DNA from: Nitzschia sp. DOCU1
Taxonomy: Eukaryota; Bacillariophyta; Bacillariophyceae; Bacillariales; Bacillariaceae
Direction of reading: 5' to 3'
Assembly: GCA_951394045.1 (NCBI GenBank)
Contig: OX595994.1
Span: forward strand, 1-64,000
Length of the DNA: 64,000 bases
Shown here: positions 20,280 through 30,990 of the stretch, piece after piece
How positions within the stretch are numbered: the first letter of the stretch is position 1
How the letters are laid out: the number at the start of each line of letters is the position of its first letter
The notes under the pieces: generated by a model
What the model was told of the DNA's origin: nothing
Databases searched by the model: none
Seen by the model: only the letters and a program-made list of their open reading frames with translations
Made by a program: the position numbers and the translations under genes

Positions 20280-21140
20280 AAAACTCTGCTAGGTCAAATG
20301 GAATCGTCTGAAGATCGTCTCAAGTTCGTTGACGCCCAAGAATTTGCGGATCTTCTAGAACTACGACGAGATGGTGAAGAGATTGATGAAGATAGGCTCT
20401 ATGAGCTCCAAATCTTTGATTGGCACAAGAACGGGTGGTCCTTGACTGCCGAAGAGGTGTCCGATCTCCAGTTTTTCCGGGAAGAGCGTCATGCCAAGTG
20501 CGGCAGAAATCGAGGAGAAGGACTTTGTGCGAAACCAGGATTCGGTTAGTGGAAATGAGGCAAGACAATGATGCCTCTCAACATAGCTTTCCGACATCCC
20601 AAAATGTTGAGGATAATATGAAGTCTTCATCCCAGTCATCGTCGTCCCTCCGTGACCACCTTAATGGTAAATTCGACGCGGAGACTTTTGACGATCCTAC
20701 TTTCCCCGGAGCGGCTGCGACAAAAGCATCCAAAGCAAGATCGGCAAGAGCGCTGTCGAGCGTCGAGCACGGCGTCATCCAAGACATCGTCCAAAGGAGC
20801 CGATCAATCTGATTTAAGCGCATCGACGGCATCAGAGGACCGACGGCGCCAGGAGGATGAAGAGCTGGATAAACTTGCCGAGCTGTATGATTTGAGGGAC
20901 GCCGGGGAAAACATTCACGAAAATCTTATCTCGTCTTTACGAACTTGAAATCTTTGATCATTTCAGACACGGCGAACCGTTGACTGCGATCGAACAATAG
21001 GGTCTTGATTTCTATCAGAAACGAAGGAAGCGGATGAAGCGACAGGTCAAGGAGTACAACAGGCTTTGTGATCTACAAGACGCAGGCGAAGAGGTGAACC
21101 AAGATCGCCTTTATCTCTTGGAACTGGTCGTTCGGGATCG
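20280..21140 (+). pseudogene. Repeats of a D-A-G-E-E / DRLYELE motif, broken frames
   Basis: Three related units in different frames: ELRRDGEEIDEDRLYELQIF (near 20360), LYDLRDAGENIHENLI (near 20885, frame broken after it) and LCDLQDAGEEVNQDRLYLLE (near 21065). The first two are followed by a related LTAEE/LTAIEQ block. I know this motif from diatom multidomain proteins, without a function. Stops near 20547, 20810 and 20998 break the reading. Confidence 0.55.
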
Positions 21141-21149
21141 TCTCAGGGA

Positions 21150-21656
21150 ATCTCAGGGGATGCCGGCATCGAGACCATCAAAGTGGATGTCACTGCCGTG
21201 GAGGAGGTAAGAAACGTGTCTGGTCCTGCAAGAAATACTCCATCGTTTGTCTCAACCTTCTTGTTTGCCTTGCACAGACCTCTCAAATTCTGTTTGACAA
21301 TATCAACTCGTACCAGGCCTCTCAATTTGCGGCCGTCTTTTACACCCACGATTCTACAAGCATCCTTGGGGATGGTAGCTCGTGTGACGAAACCGTGCTC
21401 GCAAATTGTACTAGCGCTGGCGAGCTCGCAGAATCGTTTGGCCAGACTTTGTTGAACAATGCGAGTGACTGCCCAGCTTATACTGGGTTGGGCTATCTCA
21501 TTCAATACAACTTTACGGCATGGCACGTCACACCGACCTACATGGCCTTGGCTACAGAGGGTATCGCACGAGCTGCTTTGGGTACGGACGACTTCACAAT
21601 CCAAACCACTATCCACCCGTTGCCGCTTACCGACTTTGAGAAATCCATGGAAGTTT
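21150..21656 (+). pseudogene. Fragment resembling an ABCA-transporter extracellular loop
   Basis: Reads GIETIKVDVTAVEE, a probable GTAAGA...CACAG intron (21208-21289), then TSQILFDNINSYQASQFAAV and a loop with SCDETVLANC, PAYTGLGYLIQYNFT, HVTPTYMALATEG and TIHPLPLTDFEKSMEV. The -HPLP-T- end after an Asn-rich, Cys-bearing loop is like the region before the second membrane part of ABCA transporters. No ATP-binding cassette is nearby. It runs directly into histidine-kinase sequence at 21657. Confidence 0.5.
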
Positions 21657-22352
21657 TGAGGTCGATATCAAACCGACGAACTTGCAGGATACTCTTGCAA
21701 GCGTTGTTCATTCGATTTCTCAGAAAGTCCGAGAGAAAAACATTCGACTGCGGACGCGTTGTTCGGCGACTCTCCCTCTCGTGCTGGAAACGGACTCGTG
21801 GCGACTTCACCAAGTTTTGTTCAACGTTTTGGGTAACGCTGGGAGAGTTCTCGGAGAATGACAGTGTAATTGATCTATCAGTTGATCTGATGACTGGACC
21901 ACCGAAGCAGGAAGAAGGACAACCAGTCAAGTACAGTCCAGGCGGGAAAATCATTCGATTCTCAGTAAAGGACTACCGAAAAGGCATTGACAAGAAAGAT
22001 TTCAAGACAATTTTTGAACCATTTTCTCAGGCTAGCAAAGAGACACAGAACCTGCACGGCAGTACCGGGGTGGGCTTAAGCGTGCATCGAATAGGAGGCA
22101 CGGTTGGACTTGATTCTGAACCACGGAAGGTTACTGAGTTCACAGTTGACTTGCCTTTTATCGGTATACCCGTCAACGTGTTTGATGTAAAGAGGAAGCT
22201 TCAGCCTACAACCATTTTCGAATATTTGTTCTCGGACTATCCGATTCGGGCTGAACCTGCTCCGTTCAATGGCGAGGTTGTGAGAATCTTCGGATTGGAC
22301 GCCTCTCGATGCTCCTCCATGGATGAGGCGTACGAGCTCGTCTGCAGCCGGA
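21657..22352 (+). pseudogene. Histidine kinase ATPase domain, frameshifted, with copy 2 of the 293-bp repeat
   Basis: Begins EVDIKPTNLQDTLASVVHSI and goes on to the N box DSWRLHQVLFNVLGNAGRV; one frame further comes FSENDSVIDLSVDL, then IIRFSVKDYRKGIDKKDF (G1 region, DYRKGI in place of D-x-G-x-G), IFEPFSQAS and the shared 293-bp segment (22060-22352) with TGVGLS. The N box and the rest are in different frames, so there is at least one frameshift near 21840. After 22352 the kinase sequence ends abruptly, while copy 1 at 17724 keeps going into receivers. Confidence 0.85.
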
Positions 22353-22962
22353 GTCTGCATTTGTTGCGTCTTTGCTTCGGCCAGTTTAATTTCTTCAAGT
22401 TGAATGGCCGCATACATTGCACTGTCGTGTGGATTCCTTTGGGGCCATGATGCAGCACGAGATCTTGAACAATCATAGAAAGGTCCCGTCACGCTTCAGT
22501 CAAGAGATTGTATAGTGAATAGTTGCTGTTGCTAGCACTGCCCCAAGGTTGCGCTCATGGTTAAGGTTTGGTTAGCAAATTACACATCTCCATCGGCCCC
22601 GCTATCTTCTGATGGGGGAAGTGCTGCATGTGTACGTCATTCCGACGTAGTACAGCGCCTTGTAACTTGCGCCGAGAAACATTCACGACGAAAGGCCCTT
22701 GGCTGTTTTTGTCAAATCAAGAGTTTGTCTTTCAGGTAGCGGCGATACCGAAGGATAACACGGAGAAAGACGGACGGTTTGCTTTGAAAGTAAAATGGTG
22801 AGACAATCCAATTTTCGCATGGGTCATCTTTCGATCATGGAACATGGTGAAAGCGCCCCTGTCCAAGAGCTAGACTTGTACCTCTCCCGGTATTTCGAGC
22901 CTATTCAACAGATCATTTAGCAATACGAGCATAAAACAGCATTACATGATATATTGTTCTCT
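22353..22962. other. Gap, no gene seen
   Basis: Starts at the end of the 293-bp repeat and reaches the 3' end of the PP2A subunit gene. No family was recognised in either direction. Confidence 0.35.
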
Positions 22963-25240
22963 CTACTTGACCGAAATGGCCGGTTGGGCGGTCGAGGCCA
23001 CCTTTTCGATTGCTGCCCATCGGTCCTGAATGGCTTGCAGCTTACGCTTTGCCTCTTCTTCATCGCGGAAGTATGCCGCCGTGCACTTGTCGTACAAAAC
23101 CAAATCGTATTCCATGTACATTTTCAAAACGTTTTGCGCCAATCCTTCGACGGTCGCATTCCAATGCCCACTCGAGTTCTTGTAGAGCGGACCGTAGATA
23201 ATGGGTAAGACAGCTTGAGCATTCAACCGACTCAAGCACCCCGAGTTGACCAAGTGCTCATTGTTCCACAAAAACAAAGCGCGTTCCACGACTTGAAAGT
23301 GATCCGAGTCGAGACAACGTGCCAAATTGGTAAAGAGCATGTTGCTTACTTGAGCCAATTGATCGGCTCCCAGCAATTCAAGGATCTCCTCGAGTTCATT
23401 CAAAAACATGACTTGCTTGCCCGAGCAAGACCAAGGCCAGCACTTGAAGAATCCATTGAGGATTGGAGTCGCAGTATCGGCATCCTTTTCAACGTATTGG
23501 ATGATACAATACGAGAGTTGTTGGTGATACAATGCGACACACTTTGGCTTGTGAAGCGGGATCAGAGCTCTGACCAAGAATTGCAAGTGTTCCTTCTTGA
23601 GTGGAATAGCAAAGCCGTTAATAATCGACCCCAAAATCTCTAGCAATTCTCCAATCCCATTGTGGCGTTCCGTTTCATATACGAACCGATAAAATACGTT
23701 GGAGATGGCTCGTCGAATAAAGGATCGGTGGGACATAAATTTTCCGTAGATACGATGCAAAATTGTCTTGAGGTAATCACGTTCTCGTGGGTCTTCCGAA
23801 TCAAATAGTTCAACCAACTGCAAACAGAACTTTTGATCGACATACTTCTTTGCAGCCTTGGCATTGACTTCACTCGAGACGATGAATCGCAAAAAGAATT
23901 CGTAGGCAACTTGCAAATGGGGCCAAGCAGGTTCGAGTACGGGTTCGTCTTCTTCAGGATCGAAGTCGTCAGTAGCCGGAGGCAGGGCCCGACAAACATT
24001 CGCTGAAATCATGGCCATTAAGTCGCCCATGACGGATTCCGTAAAGATCTTTTGGCCGGCGGGGGTGTTGACATAATCTACCAACTCTAGGAGAGTTTGC
24101 CGTTTCATATCCTTGCCGCGCTTGTCCGCCGTGGGATCATCAAAGGTGAAAATAACCGAGCATAACTTGAGTTTGAGAATGAATAGTTCTTCTCGTTTGG
24201 CCGGCGCCGCATCTCGTAGCGCGGGAAGTTCTTTGAGTGCAGCACGGTCTGCTCCGGGTTGTTGCACTTGTACCTTTTCCGCCGGTGCTCCATCGTGGCG
24301 TCCCTTGCCGGCTTCAGGCGATTTACCCGCAACTTTGGCTGCCTGAGTAGCCGGAACTGCCGTGGGGGTGGCACTGGCTGGAGCAGCCGAACGACGAGCA
24401 GCCCCTCCTTTGGCAGCGGCGGCAGGAGCTGGGGGTGGAGGAGGCGCCACGGCTTCTTCCTGCAATTGCAAAAGAGGCGTGTCAGAAATGCAATCCACTG
24501 AAATACGTCAATCACACAACGGCTAAACGATGGCGCACCGACGAGGAAGATGATGACGACGACGAAGATAACGACAAAGCATCATCTTCCATGGATAGAG
24601 ACGGAGCAAACAAGGCATGATGTTCTGGCTCCACGCAGGGTATCCGATGCTTGCGCCTCTCTCTCAAGACGGGGTAACGATAGAAGAAATTCGGGACGGG
24701 GTCTAGCGGCAAATGCCCGTTCCACTTGTACTGATAACGCTGATCCTGCTTGTGAAAGTTGCCCCCAAATCGTTGCACCATGTACGGCAGAACCTGGCCT
24801 TGATCGAAGGCTTGCTGAAAATCGAGACCGACTTGCTGTTGCGTGGACGACGAACGATCGGCTGTACAATTGGAGCAACTGGTGTCGGCTTGACAGGACT
24901 CTAGCGCGGGCAAGTACGAGGAGAGTGGGGCGGCGCCGCACATCCAGCTGAGAGGCGCGGGTGTGGGCGATGGGGCGGACGAGCGCTGGATCAAAATCGT
25001 TTCCACCACAGCGTCGGCTTGTTCCCACGAGTCTCGGCACGAGTTTGAGCTTGACAACGACGACGACGATGCCACCAGGACGGGCAGAACGTCATCGAAG
25101 ACAGTGTCGGTCATCATGTGAACATCGCTAGCGCCCTTCTCGGACGACATTGACGACGGGGGTGGCGCTGATTCGTCATTCAGCATGTCCAGTTCAAACT
25201 TGGAGAGTGGAGAGGCTGGACTCGCAATTGTCGTCGTCAT
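22963..25240 (-). CDS. PP2A regulatory subunit, B56 (B') family
   Basis: B56 subunits direct the PP2A phosphatase to its substrates. Exon 2 (24459-22963) carries the HEAT-like B56 fold: KLCSVIFTFDDPTADKRGK, ELVDYVNTPAGQ, WPHLQVAYEFFLRF, DPRERDYLKTILHRIYGKFM, NGFAIPLKKEHLQFL, LHKPKCVALYHQQLSYC and RALFLWNNEHLV, all hallmarks. No ATG precedes the conserved part in this frame, so an upstream exon is needed. Exon 1 (25240-24539) starts with ATG and is a 234-residue Ser/Asp/Glu-rich disordered extension; joined at a GTGCGC...TTGCAG intron (24538-24460, phase 0) the protein has 732 residues. Alternative donors at 24520 or 24517 keep the frame too. The domain call is very sure; that the long N-terminal exon belongs to this gene is likely, not proven. 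Confidence 0.93.
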
Positions 25241-26446
25241 GGCAGAAGGAACGGAGTGCCATTGTTACATGTGAAAGGTATTTCATTCATTCGTTTGCGG
25301 CAAGCAGGGGACGGCCGGCGTGTCGCGTGCCATCCGGCGAGCATTAAAATTTACAGACGCGAAGAACAAACATTCCAAACGAACAGGGCCTCGCACGAAG
25401 TTTCGAGCTCTACCGTAGCCGACATCCGACCTCGTACCTTCTTTTTGTTCGAGGATCCCTTGCCCATTTTGAGTCTCATCATGGCTCAACTAACTCAAAA
25501 GACAATCAAAGCACTTGCAATGATTTTATTTTGATGACTTCACAAACAATGATGCTGTTAGTGGAAGTCTTGGTAGACGCAACAACACAATCCAAAGGAT
25601 GTTGGATGGAGTTGGACGATGGATTGTGTCGTTGTGATACGGGGCAAGTCGCGTCGGCGGTCGCTTGCTGCGCGCGGATTTGGAGAAGCAGGCACTGCCC
25701 GGCGGTCATTCTCGGCTAAAAATCTTAGGGAAGAAGGGCAGAAATCCCCCTTAATCATCCCCCGTACTGTCTTCAGTGACTTGCGCAGCACCCATAAACT
25801 ACTTTGAACAACTGCTAACTGTAGCTAGCACAGCATCATCGTTCACTGCTCACCATAAATGTAGTACACAAGCACTGACGGCTATTTAGTAGCCCAGTGA
25901 AGTAGCAACAAGCCTCTTTGTTAGCGGTACTTCCGCGCCAGAGCAAGCCGCTTCTTTTGCTGGCGGCTGCCTCCAGCAGAGAGGCCACGGACACTGCCGG
26001 CAGATTCGATAGCTGGCTAGCTAGGCTAGCTAGTTAGTATAAAGTGCTTAATGGTGGTAGTCATGGGGTTTCGGAGCGAAAGAGACGAGAGTCTGTCATC
26101 TCTAGTAGACAGTAGTAGGACGCGACGAGGTAACGACTGCAGGCTAATGAAACTACAGGCAGGATACGCAATGCAAACGCCCCAACAGCTACTTCTACTT
26201 TAAAATATCTGAATCAATCGTGTAAAAGAATCGTACAATTACAATCAACACTTGATAATCATCTCTCGGCTCGACTACTCGAATAGTTTCCTATCAGTTC
26301 GGCCTTGATGATTCCATGTGCCATATTGTTACTTTCAAAGTATCGTGGTCTTTCAAATAATAGTGTACATTGCCGGTCATGCCGTCCTAACGAAAAGCAT
26401 GTTCTTGTTGTTGTCGTCGTCGCTTTTGCTGCTACTGTTCCTCTTA
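25241..26446. other. Intergenic, no gene seen
   Basis: 1.2 kb upstream of the PP2A subunit gene and downstream of the armadillo gene. Small open frames on both strands show no recognisable protein. A short self-complementary CTAGCTAGGCTAGCTAG stretch lies near 26015. Confidence 0.35.
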
Positions 26447-28525
26447 TTATTTTCTTCCAAACCAACCACCAACACCGCCCTTGCTCAATAGTTTAATGAG
26501 TTTTTCACAGCGTTCCATGGCCGCTTCCTTTTGGGGTATCCGAGCTTGTTGAATTGTTTCCAGAGCATTCTTTTCTTTTAGGAGGGCGACGGCATCCGGA
26601 TGTGCTGTCATGCTCAACAAGAGAAAAATACTACGATCTTGTACGCCTGGATGATTGGGGTGCGCCACCATAGCCCCCAACGCGGTATCCAGTCCCTGAC
26701 AATCCAAAATTTGTTGACGAATGACGTCGTCTTCATCGTTATTGCCGCCCTGGGCCAAACGTCCCAAAGCATCACATCCATAGGCTTGAATAGCAGCATC
26801 GCCAATGTAAATCTGCAAATTGGTAATCATGGTAGGGATTCCATCTTGCTGAGCGACTGTCAATCTATTTTCTGGGTGAATGGCAATGTTACGCAAACAA
26901 GCAAAGGCTGGATCTTGTACGACATGTGCTTCACGGTGCGTCTTCATTAAACCCACGACCACTCCAATCCCGCCCTTGGCAAAGACGGCTCGTTGAAAGT
27001 CCAAGGACTGGCGTGTAAAATTCTTGAGGAGTTCCATGCCCTTTTGAGCGACTTGGACACTCTCTTCAAATGTCGTGAGAGCGCGAATCATGACATCCAA
27101 TCCGCCTTCGGCTAAAAAGATTTCATGATGATCCACCGAATTGGACACGCAGCCCAACAGCACGGCAAGTCCTTGCACTTGTACATTATGAATTGCGTTA
27201 TGTTGCGTGAGCGATTGCAAAATGGTGGGAATACCGTCCTGTGAGGTGATGGCTTGCACATATTTGGTTCTAGTCTCTGCATCCTTGGCGGCATCGACCA
27301 GTTTGGCCAATGCAGCACATCCTTGTTCTTGAATTCTCGAATCTTGCATCATTTCTCGCATGGTTGGCAAGATGGCATCGACACCCCCTTGATGCACAAT
27401 TTCCGCATGATGGTGACCCGCCAAATTCCCCAAAGCCCAGCATCCATACAACTGGACATGCTTGTGAGAGTCGTGCCGATTCATGGCTCTCAACACAACG
27501 TCCAATGCGGGCGTCAAACGCTGAAGGACTTCTCGTGTGGCCCCCAAACTGAGGTTCGTCACCGAACGGCACCCTGCCGCTTGAATCGCAGCATCTGCTG
27601 AATGCCGATTCATGGCAGTGAGAATGTGCAAGAGTCCTACCCCGCCCTTTTGCACAAAGAGCGGCTTGGAGACTGGCTCCAGAGCTAGATCTGCTAGAAG
27701 CTCCAGGGATTTGAAAATGAGCTTAGTATTGGCCCCATGTGCCGCCATGCTTTGAAGAATCACGCCCAATGAGGGAGCGATGCGTGGCAAAGCATCGGGG
27801 TTGGCCTGAACGACGTTGCGAATCGCTTCGCATGCCGCACGTTGAATGGCGACATTGGACTTGTGATCGCCCATGGCCTTGAAGAGACGCGCGACTCCCT
27901 TTTTAAAAGTGGGATCCAAGACACTGGTGAAATACAAAATGCAAGTACATTCTTCCATCAAGAGTGAATTTCCAGTGGGGTATTGTCTCATAGCTTCTAC
28001 GACGTTTGCCCCCAGCGCCACCTCGGGGGGCAGAGGCGACTTATCTCCCTTTTCCACCCGAACATCCAGGAGCATTCGAATCTTGGTCAAGATTTCCGTC
28101 AGGCGGGCCGTGTCAGCGTTATCTGACTTGGTGGGCGGCTTATCCCCATGTGCGTTCTGCAATCTGTCGAGTTCCTCTTTGAGTTTGTCGACATATGCCG
28201 CGATTTTCTTGTCTTCTTTGGTGTCCATTTTGCGTCCAAACAAATTGCGGGGAGACGCCACGTTGTTATTCACGCGGTCTCGAGGCTGGGGCGGCATGAG
28301 CGTCGAACGAGGCGATGGCGTGTAAGCACCAGGAACCGCCTTGGCAGCGTTGTGATGTTTTTGTGTACTTTCAGAGAAATTGGATTGACGGCTGCCCCGC
28401 GACGACTTGGAAGTCTTGGAGGCCGACTCGCTGTATTCTGTGGGGGTCCCAGAGTGCTGTCCCGTGCTGTTGGATCGCTGGATCAGAGATGGATCTTGCC
28501 AAAGCATGGTGCTGGGGCTGGTCAT
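26447..28525 (-). CDS. Armadillo-repeat protein
   Basis: A single-exon, 692-residue protein. Residues 1-110 are low-complexity and basic; about 110-150 is a short coiled-coil (KIAAYVDKLKEELDRLQN). From about residue 190 to the end it is an array of armadillo-type helical repeats of about 42 residues, with the usual -GG(I/V)--L---M--H motifs: GVGLLHILTAMNRHS, ALDVVLRAMNRHD, GVDAILPTMREMM, GIPTILQSLTQHN, GLDVMIRALTTFE, GIGVVVGLMKTHRE and GIPTMITNLQIYIG. Such proteins bind peptide partners; no enzyme motif is present and the partner is unknown. No signal peptide. Start 28525 is an ATG and is the first in frame. Confidence 0.88.
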   Translation of the reverse strand: MTSPSTMLWQDPSLIQRSNSTGQHSGTPTEYSESASKTSKSSRGSRQSNFSESTQKHHNAAKAVPGAYTPSPRSTLMPPQPRDRVNNNVASPRNLFGRKMDTKEDKKIAAYVDKLKEELDRLQNAHGDKPPTKSDNADTARLTEILTKIRMLLDVRVEKGDKSPLPPEVALGANVVEAMRQYPTGNSLLMEECTCILYFTSVLDPTFKKGVARLFKAMGDHKSNVAIQRAACEAIRNVVQANPDALPRIAPSLGVILQSMAAHGANTKLIFKSLELLADLALEPVSKPLFVQKGGVGLLHILTAMNRHSADAAIQAAGCRSVTNLSLGATREVLQRLTPALDVVLRAMNRHDSHKHVQLYGCWALGNLAGHHHAEIVHQGGVDAILPTMREMMQDSRIQEQGCAALAKLVDAAKDAETRTKYVQAITSQDGIPTILQSLTQHNAIHNVQVQGLAVLLGCVSNSVDHHEIFLAEGGLDVMIRALTTFEESVQVAQKGMELLKNFTRQSLDFQRAVFAKGGIGVVVGLMKTHREAHVVQDPAFACLRNIAIHPENRLTVAQQDGIPTMITNLQIYIGDAAIQAYGCDALGRLAQGGNNDEDDVIRQQILDCQGLDTALGAMVAHPNHPGVQDRSIFLLLSMTAHPDAVALLKEKNALETIQQARIPQKEAAMERCEKLIKLLSKGGVGGWFGRK

Positions 28526-30318
28526 GGTCCTGAGGATGGCGACGATGGTGAGGTTGTTGTTGTTGCTCTTGCTTCCGCACTCTACTATTTACCCGCTAGC
28601 TACGAGCAACCACCCGGAAAAAAAACAGCTGCGAGTCCTATCGTTATTCAACCCCCTTTTCCGTTCAAAGACCAATGGGATCGCATACTCGATTTTTCAA
28701 TCTTTGAAGCAACCATGAAATTTTGGGGTTACTATGGGATGCACATGGCACTGTTTGACGAATAGTGGCGGCAAATTATGTTGGTATCATACAATTACTC
28801 GGCGAGTCGTGCCAATAAAGGCGAGGCGGGCTCGCACAGAAATAATTCGCTCTACGATCTTCCGACTGATTGGAGTGCCATTGGATTTGTTCTTTGAAGG
28901 TGCATGTGCAACAATGACCATGGCATGCCTACAAGAATGATGAATTGGAGGTTTGGTCGTGACGGGAGCTGGTATGATAGTAGCTATCAGAAATGAAATT
29001 GTTGTTGCGGAGTACAAAACGCACAACCAGACCATGTCGGTGGCACGACTAAAGACAGCGTGAGAAATGCACGTGCATATGCTCTGCCATAAAGAAGAAG
29101 ACGCTACGTAGAGATCGTTGCTTTAACAACGTTGACCCGATGCCGGTAGCTGGTGGCAGGACGTTGACAAGGGACTTGGATGAATGCTAAAACTACGACA
29201 CTGGAACTACGGTCGGAAGATATCCACAATGGAGATATATTCGTTGACGGCCATGTCCCATCGGATATCTTGGGATGGACGGCAACGGCCTAAAGACGCC
29301 TGCTACCGGTAGCTAGAGGACTACCAACGATTCACAAGGGGTCGGAACATGATTTCAAGAAAAAGAATGGTGGGGACTGAGGCAACCTTGCCCTTGCAAA
29401 GCATCGGAAACATCACTTTTACTGGCTTCTCGACAGAAGAAGGGGGGACGGCCGGAATAGCTACTGGAGACATTTCAAAGCTGCCACCGACAAGAACCTG
29501 CCGAAAGTGGCACCATCAAGCCATCTGTTGAACGGAATCTGCAGTTTAGCAGCAATGCCCTTCTGAAGTATGTAATTAGGCCGTGCCATGGATGACGTGG
29601 GTACTGGTGTATCCTGCGGCATTGTGGAAACGGATGATGCCGACAATCATGCCGAGCCGGATTCTTACCAATAAGACGACTCCTTCAAGCCTCCAACGAA
29701 GAGGAATCCGGGCTTGTTACAAAATGTTTTATAGATTGGTCAATGGCATCATTGTCTTTCAACAAGAGATGACAAGATTTGCCAGCAGGATTCCATTTCG
29801 CAAGCATGTTTGTAGCAGACTGGCCCCATCCAGGCACATTGCTTCGACGGGGCTAGGCTATGCATCCCTATTATAGCTCCGACTTCCCTCTTACCATACG
29901 TTCTACTTATCCCTCCTTTCCTTCTCGTCGAAGTGACAAGGGTGGGGATGCCATTGGCTAGGAAGTGGTGCTCTCCAAATGATTGCTAACTACTACTCTA
30001 GTAGGTTGATGAGAGTGCCTGCACGTCGCCAACTTAGTGGCTGCGGTCTTTGATCATGTTCAAAATCGGCCTTCTTAGACAAAATGGTGAGCGATAGCAG
30101 TATCTGTGTCAACGTGTTTAGCTAGTAGTAGTCTTAAAATATGCCAATGACGGTTAGCTTTGGAGGGTTTGATTTGGGTGATACTCGGGCTCGTACCGTC
30201 CAATGACTCAACGACAGGACCCTTGCTGCCTCCTCTGATAAGTTTCCAATGATTGTGCATGACAAAAAGTGCAAGTGCTCCATCCGTTTTGCTTTCCTAT
30301 CTCTATATTGGTCCTACT
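28526..30318. other. Intergenic, 1.8 kb, no gene seen
   Basis: Short frames only. A frame near 29349-29530 (ISRKRMVGTEATLPLQSIGN) and one near 29590-29650 (VSCGIVETDDADNHAEPD) look faintly protein-like and may be remnants, but no family was recognised. Confidence 0.35.
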
Positions 30319-30990
30319 TCATCGGCACTTGAGATCATCTAGTAGACTGGGAGAGACGGATTTCGGCCCGACATAGAGACCCAAAATTCCTTGTGCTAGC
30401 GACTTGTCCTTCATGCTTCCAATCGGTTTGCCACGTGCCGTTACAGAAATTACATCCGCCCCTTTCCATTCAAAGCTCATGCTTTCGCCCTTGTGCATCT
30501 TGCCGCCCAATCCTTTGACCAGCATGTCGTGAAATTCAGTTCGTGTTTTCTCGGCCACGCCGGACAATCCACTAATAGCTTCGGCAATCTTATCGGGTCC
30601 GATTCCCATCGCAAACGTCAGTTTCACAGCCTTGGGCGATTTGCTATCGATAATGGCTTGACATCGCGCCTTTCCGCTTGTGGCGAACTTTGTGCCGCTC
30701 CATTCCTTGACGAGTTGTTTGCTCGCATAGACTCCCAAACTGTAAATATTCAAAATGGCTTTTTTGCGCGTACCGACGCCCAACAGGGTCATGGGAGAAT
30801 GCTTGGTAATGGCAAAGGTTTCTTTTTCCGCAAAGGCAACGCCGGTGGCCTTGTCGGTCCGTGGGCCCAAGCTATTGCCGGAAGTAGCAGAGCTGGAAGA
30901 AAGTTGTTGCGTACCGACCGTCGCCAGCAAGTAGGCGCAAACTGCGACTACAAGCAAAATCAAGTAGTCGTACGTTTTCGTTGATGGCAT
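30319..30990 (-). CDS. Chalcone isomerase-fold protein with N-terminal membrane anchor
   Basis: A 223-residue protein. Residues 8-26 (YLILLVVAVCAYLLATVG) form a signal anchor or uncleaved signal peptide. From about residue 50 it has the chalcone-isomerase/fatty-acid-binding fold: LLGVGTRKKAILNIYSLGVYA, then AVKLTFAMGIGPDKIAEAI, KGESMSFEWKGADVISVTARG and KDKSLAQGILGLYVGPKSVS. Members of the fold without flavonoid pathways are usually fatty-acid-binding or of unknown role, so true chalcone isomerase activity is not implied. The residues needed for catalysis were not checked. Start at 30990 (MPSTKTYDY) places the hydrophobic segment at the N-terminus; an in-frame ATG at 31089 would add 33 residues. 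No intron. Confidence 0.85.
   Translation of the reverse strand: MPSTKTYDYLILLVVAVCAYLLATVGTQQLSSSSATSGNSLGPRTDKATGVAFAEKETFAITKHSPMTLLGVGTRKKAILNIYSLGVYASKQLVKEWSGTKFATSGKARCQAIIDSKSPKAVKLTFAMGIGPDKIAEAISGLSGVAEKTRTEFHDMLVKGLGGKMHKGESMSFEWKGADVISVTARGKPIGSMKDKSLAQGILGLYVGPKSVSPSLLDDLKCR

Noticed and set aside
21395..22450. Single 351-residue protein
   Set aside because: The frame is long, but its middle (21657-21840) is the wrong frame for the kinase N box, so it is not one natural protein.
28148..28765. 205-codon plus-strand frame
   Set aside because: Antisense to the start of the armadillo gene; no recognisable protein.
30319..30990. True chalcone isomerase of flavonoid synthesis
   Set aside because: The fold fits, but the membrane anchor and lack of checked catalytic residues make a fatty-acid-binding or unknown role safer.
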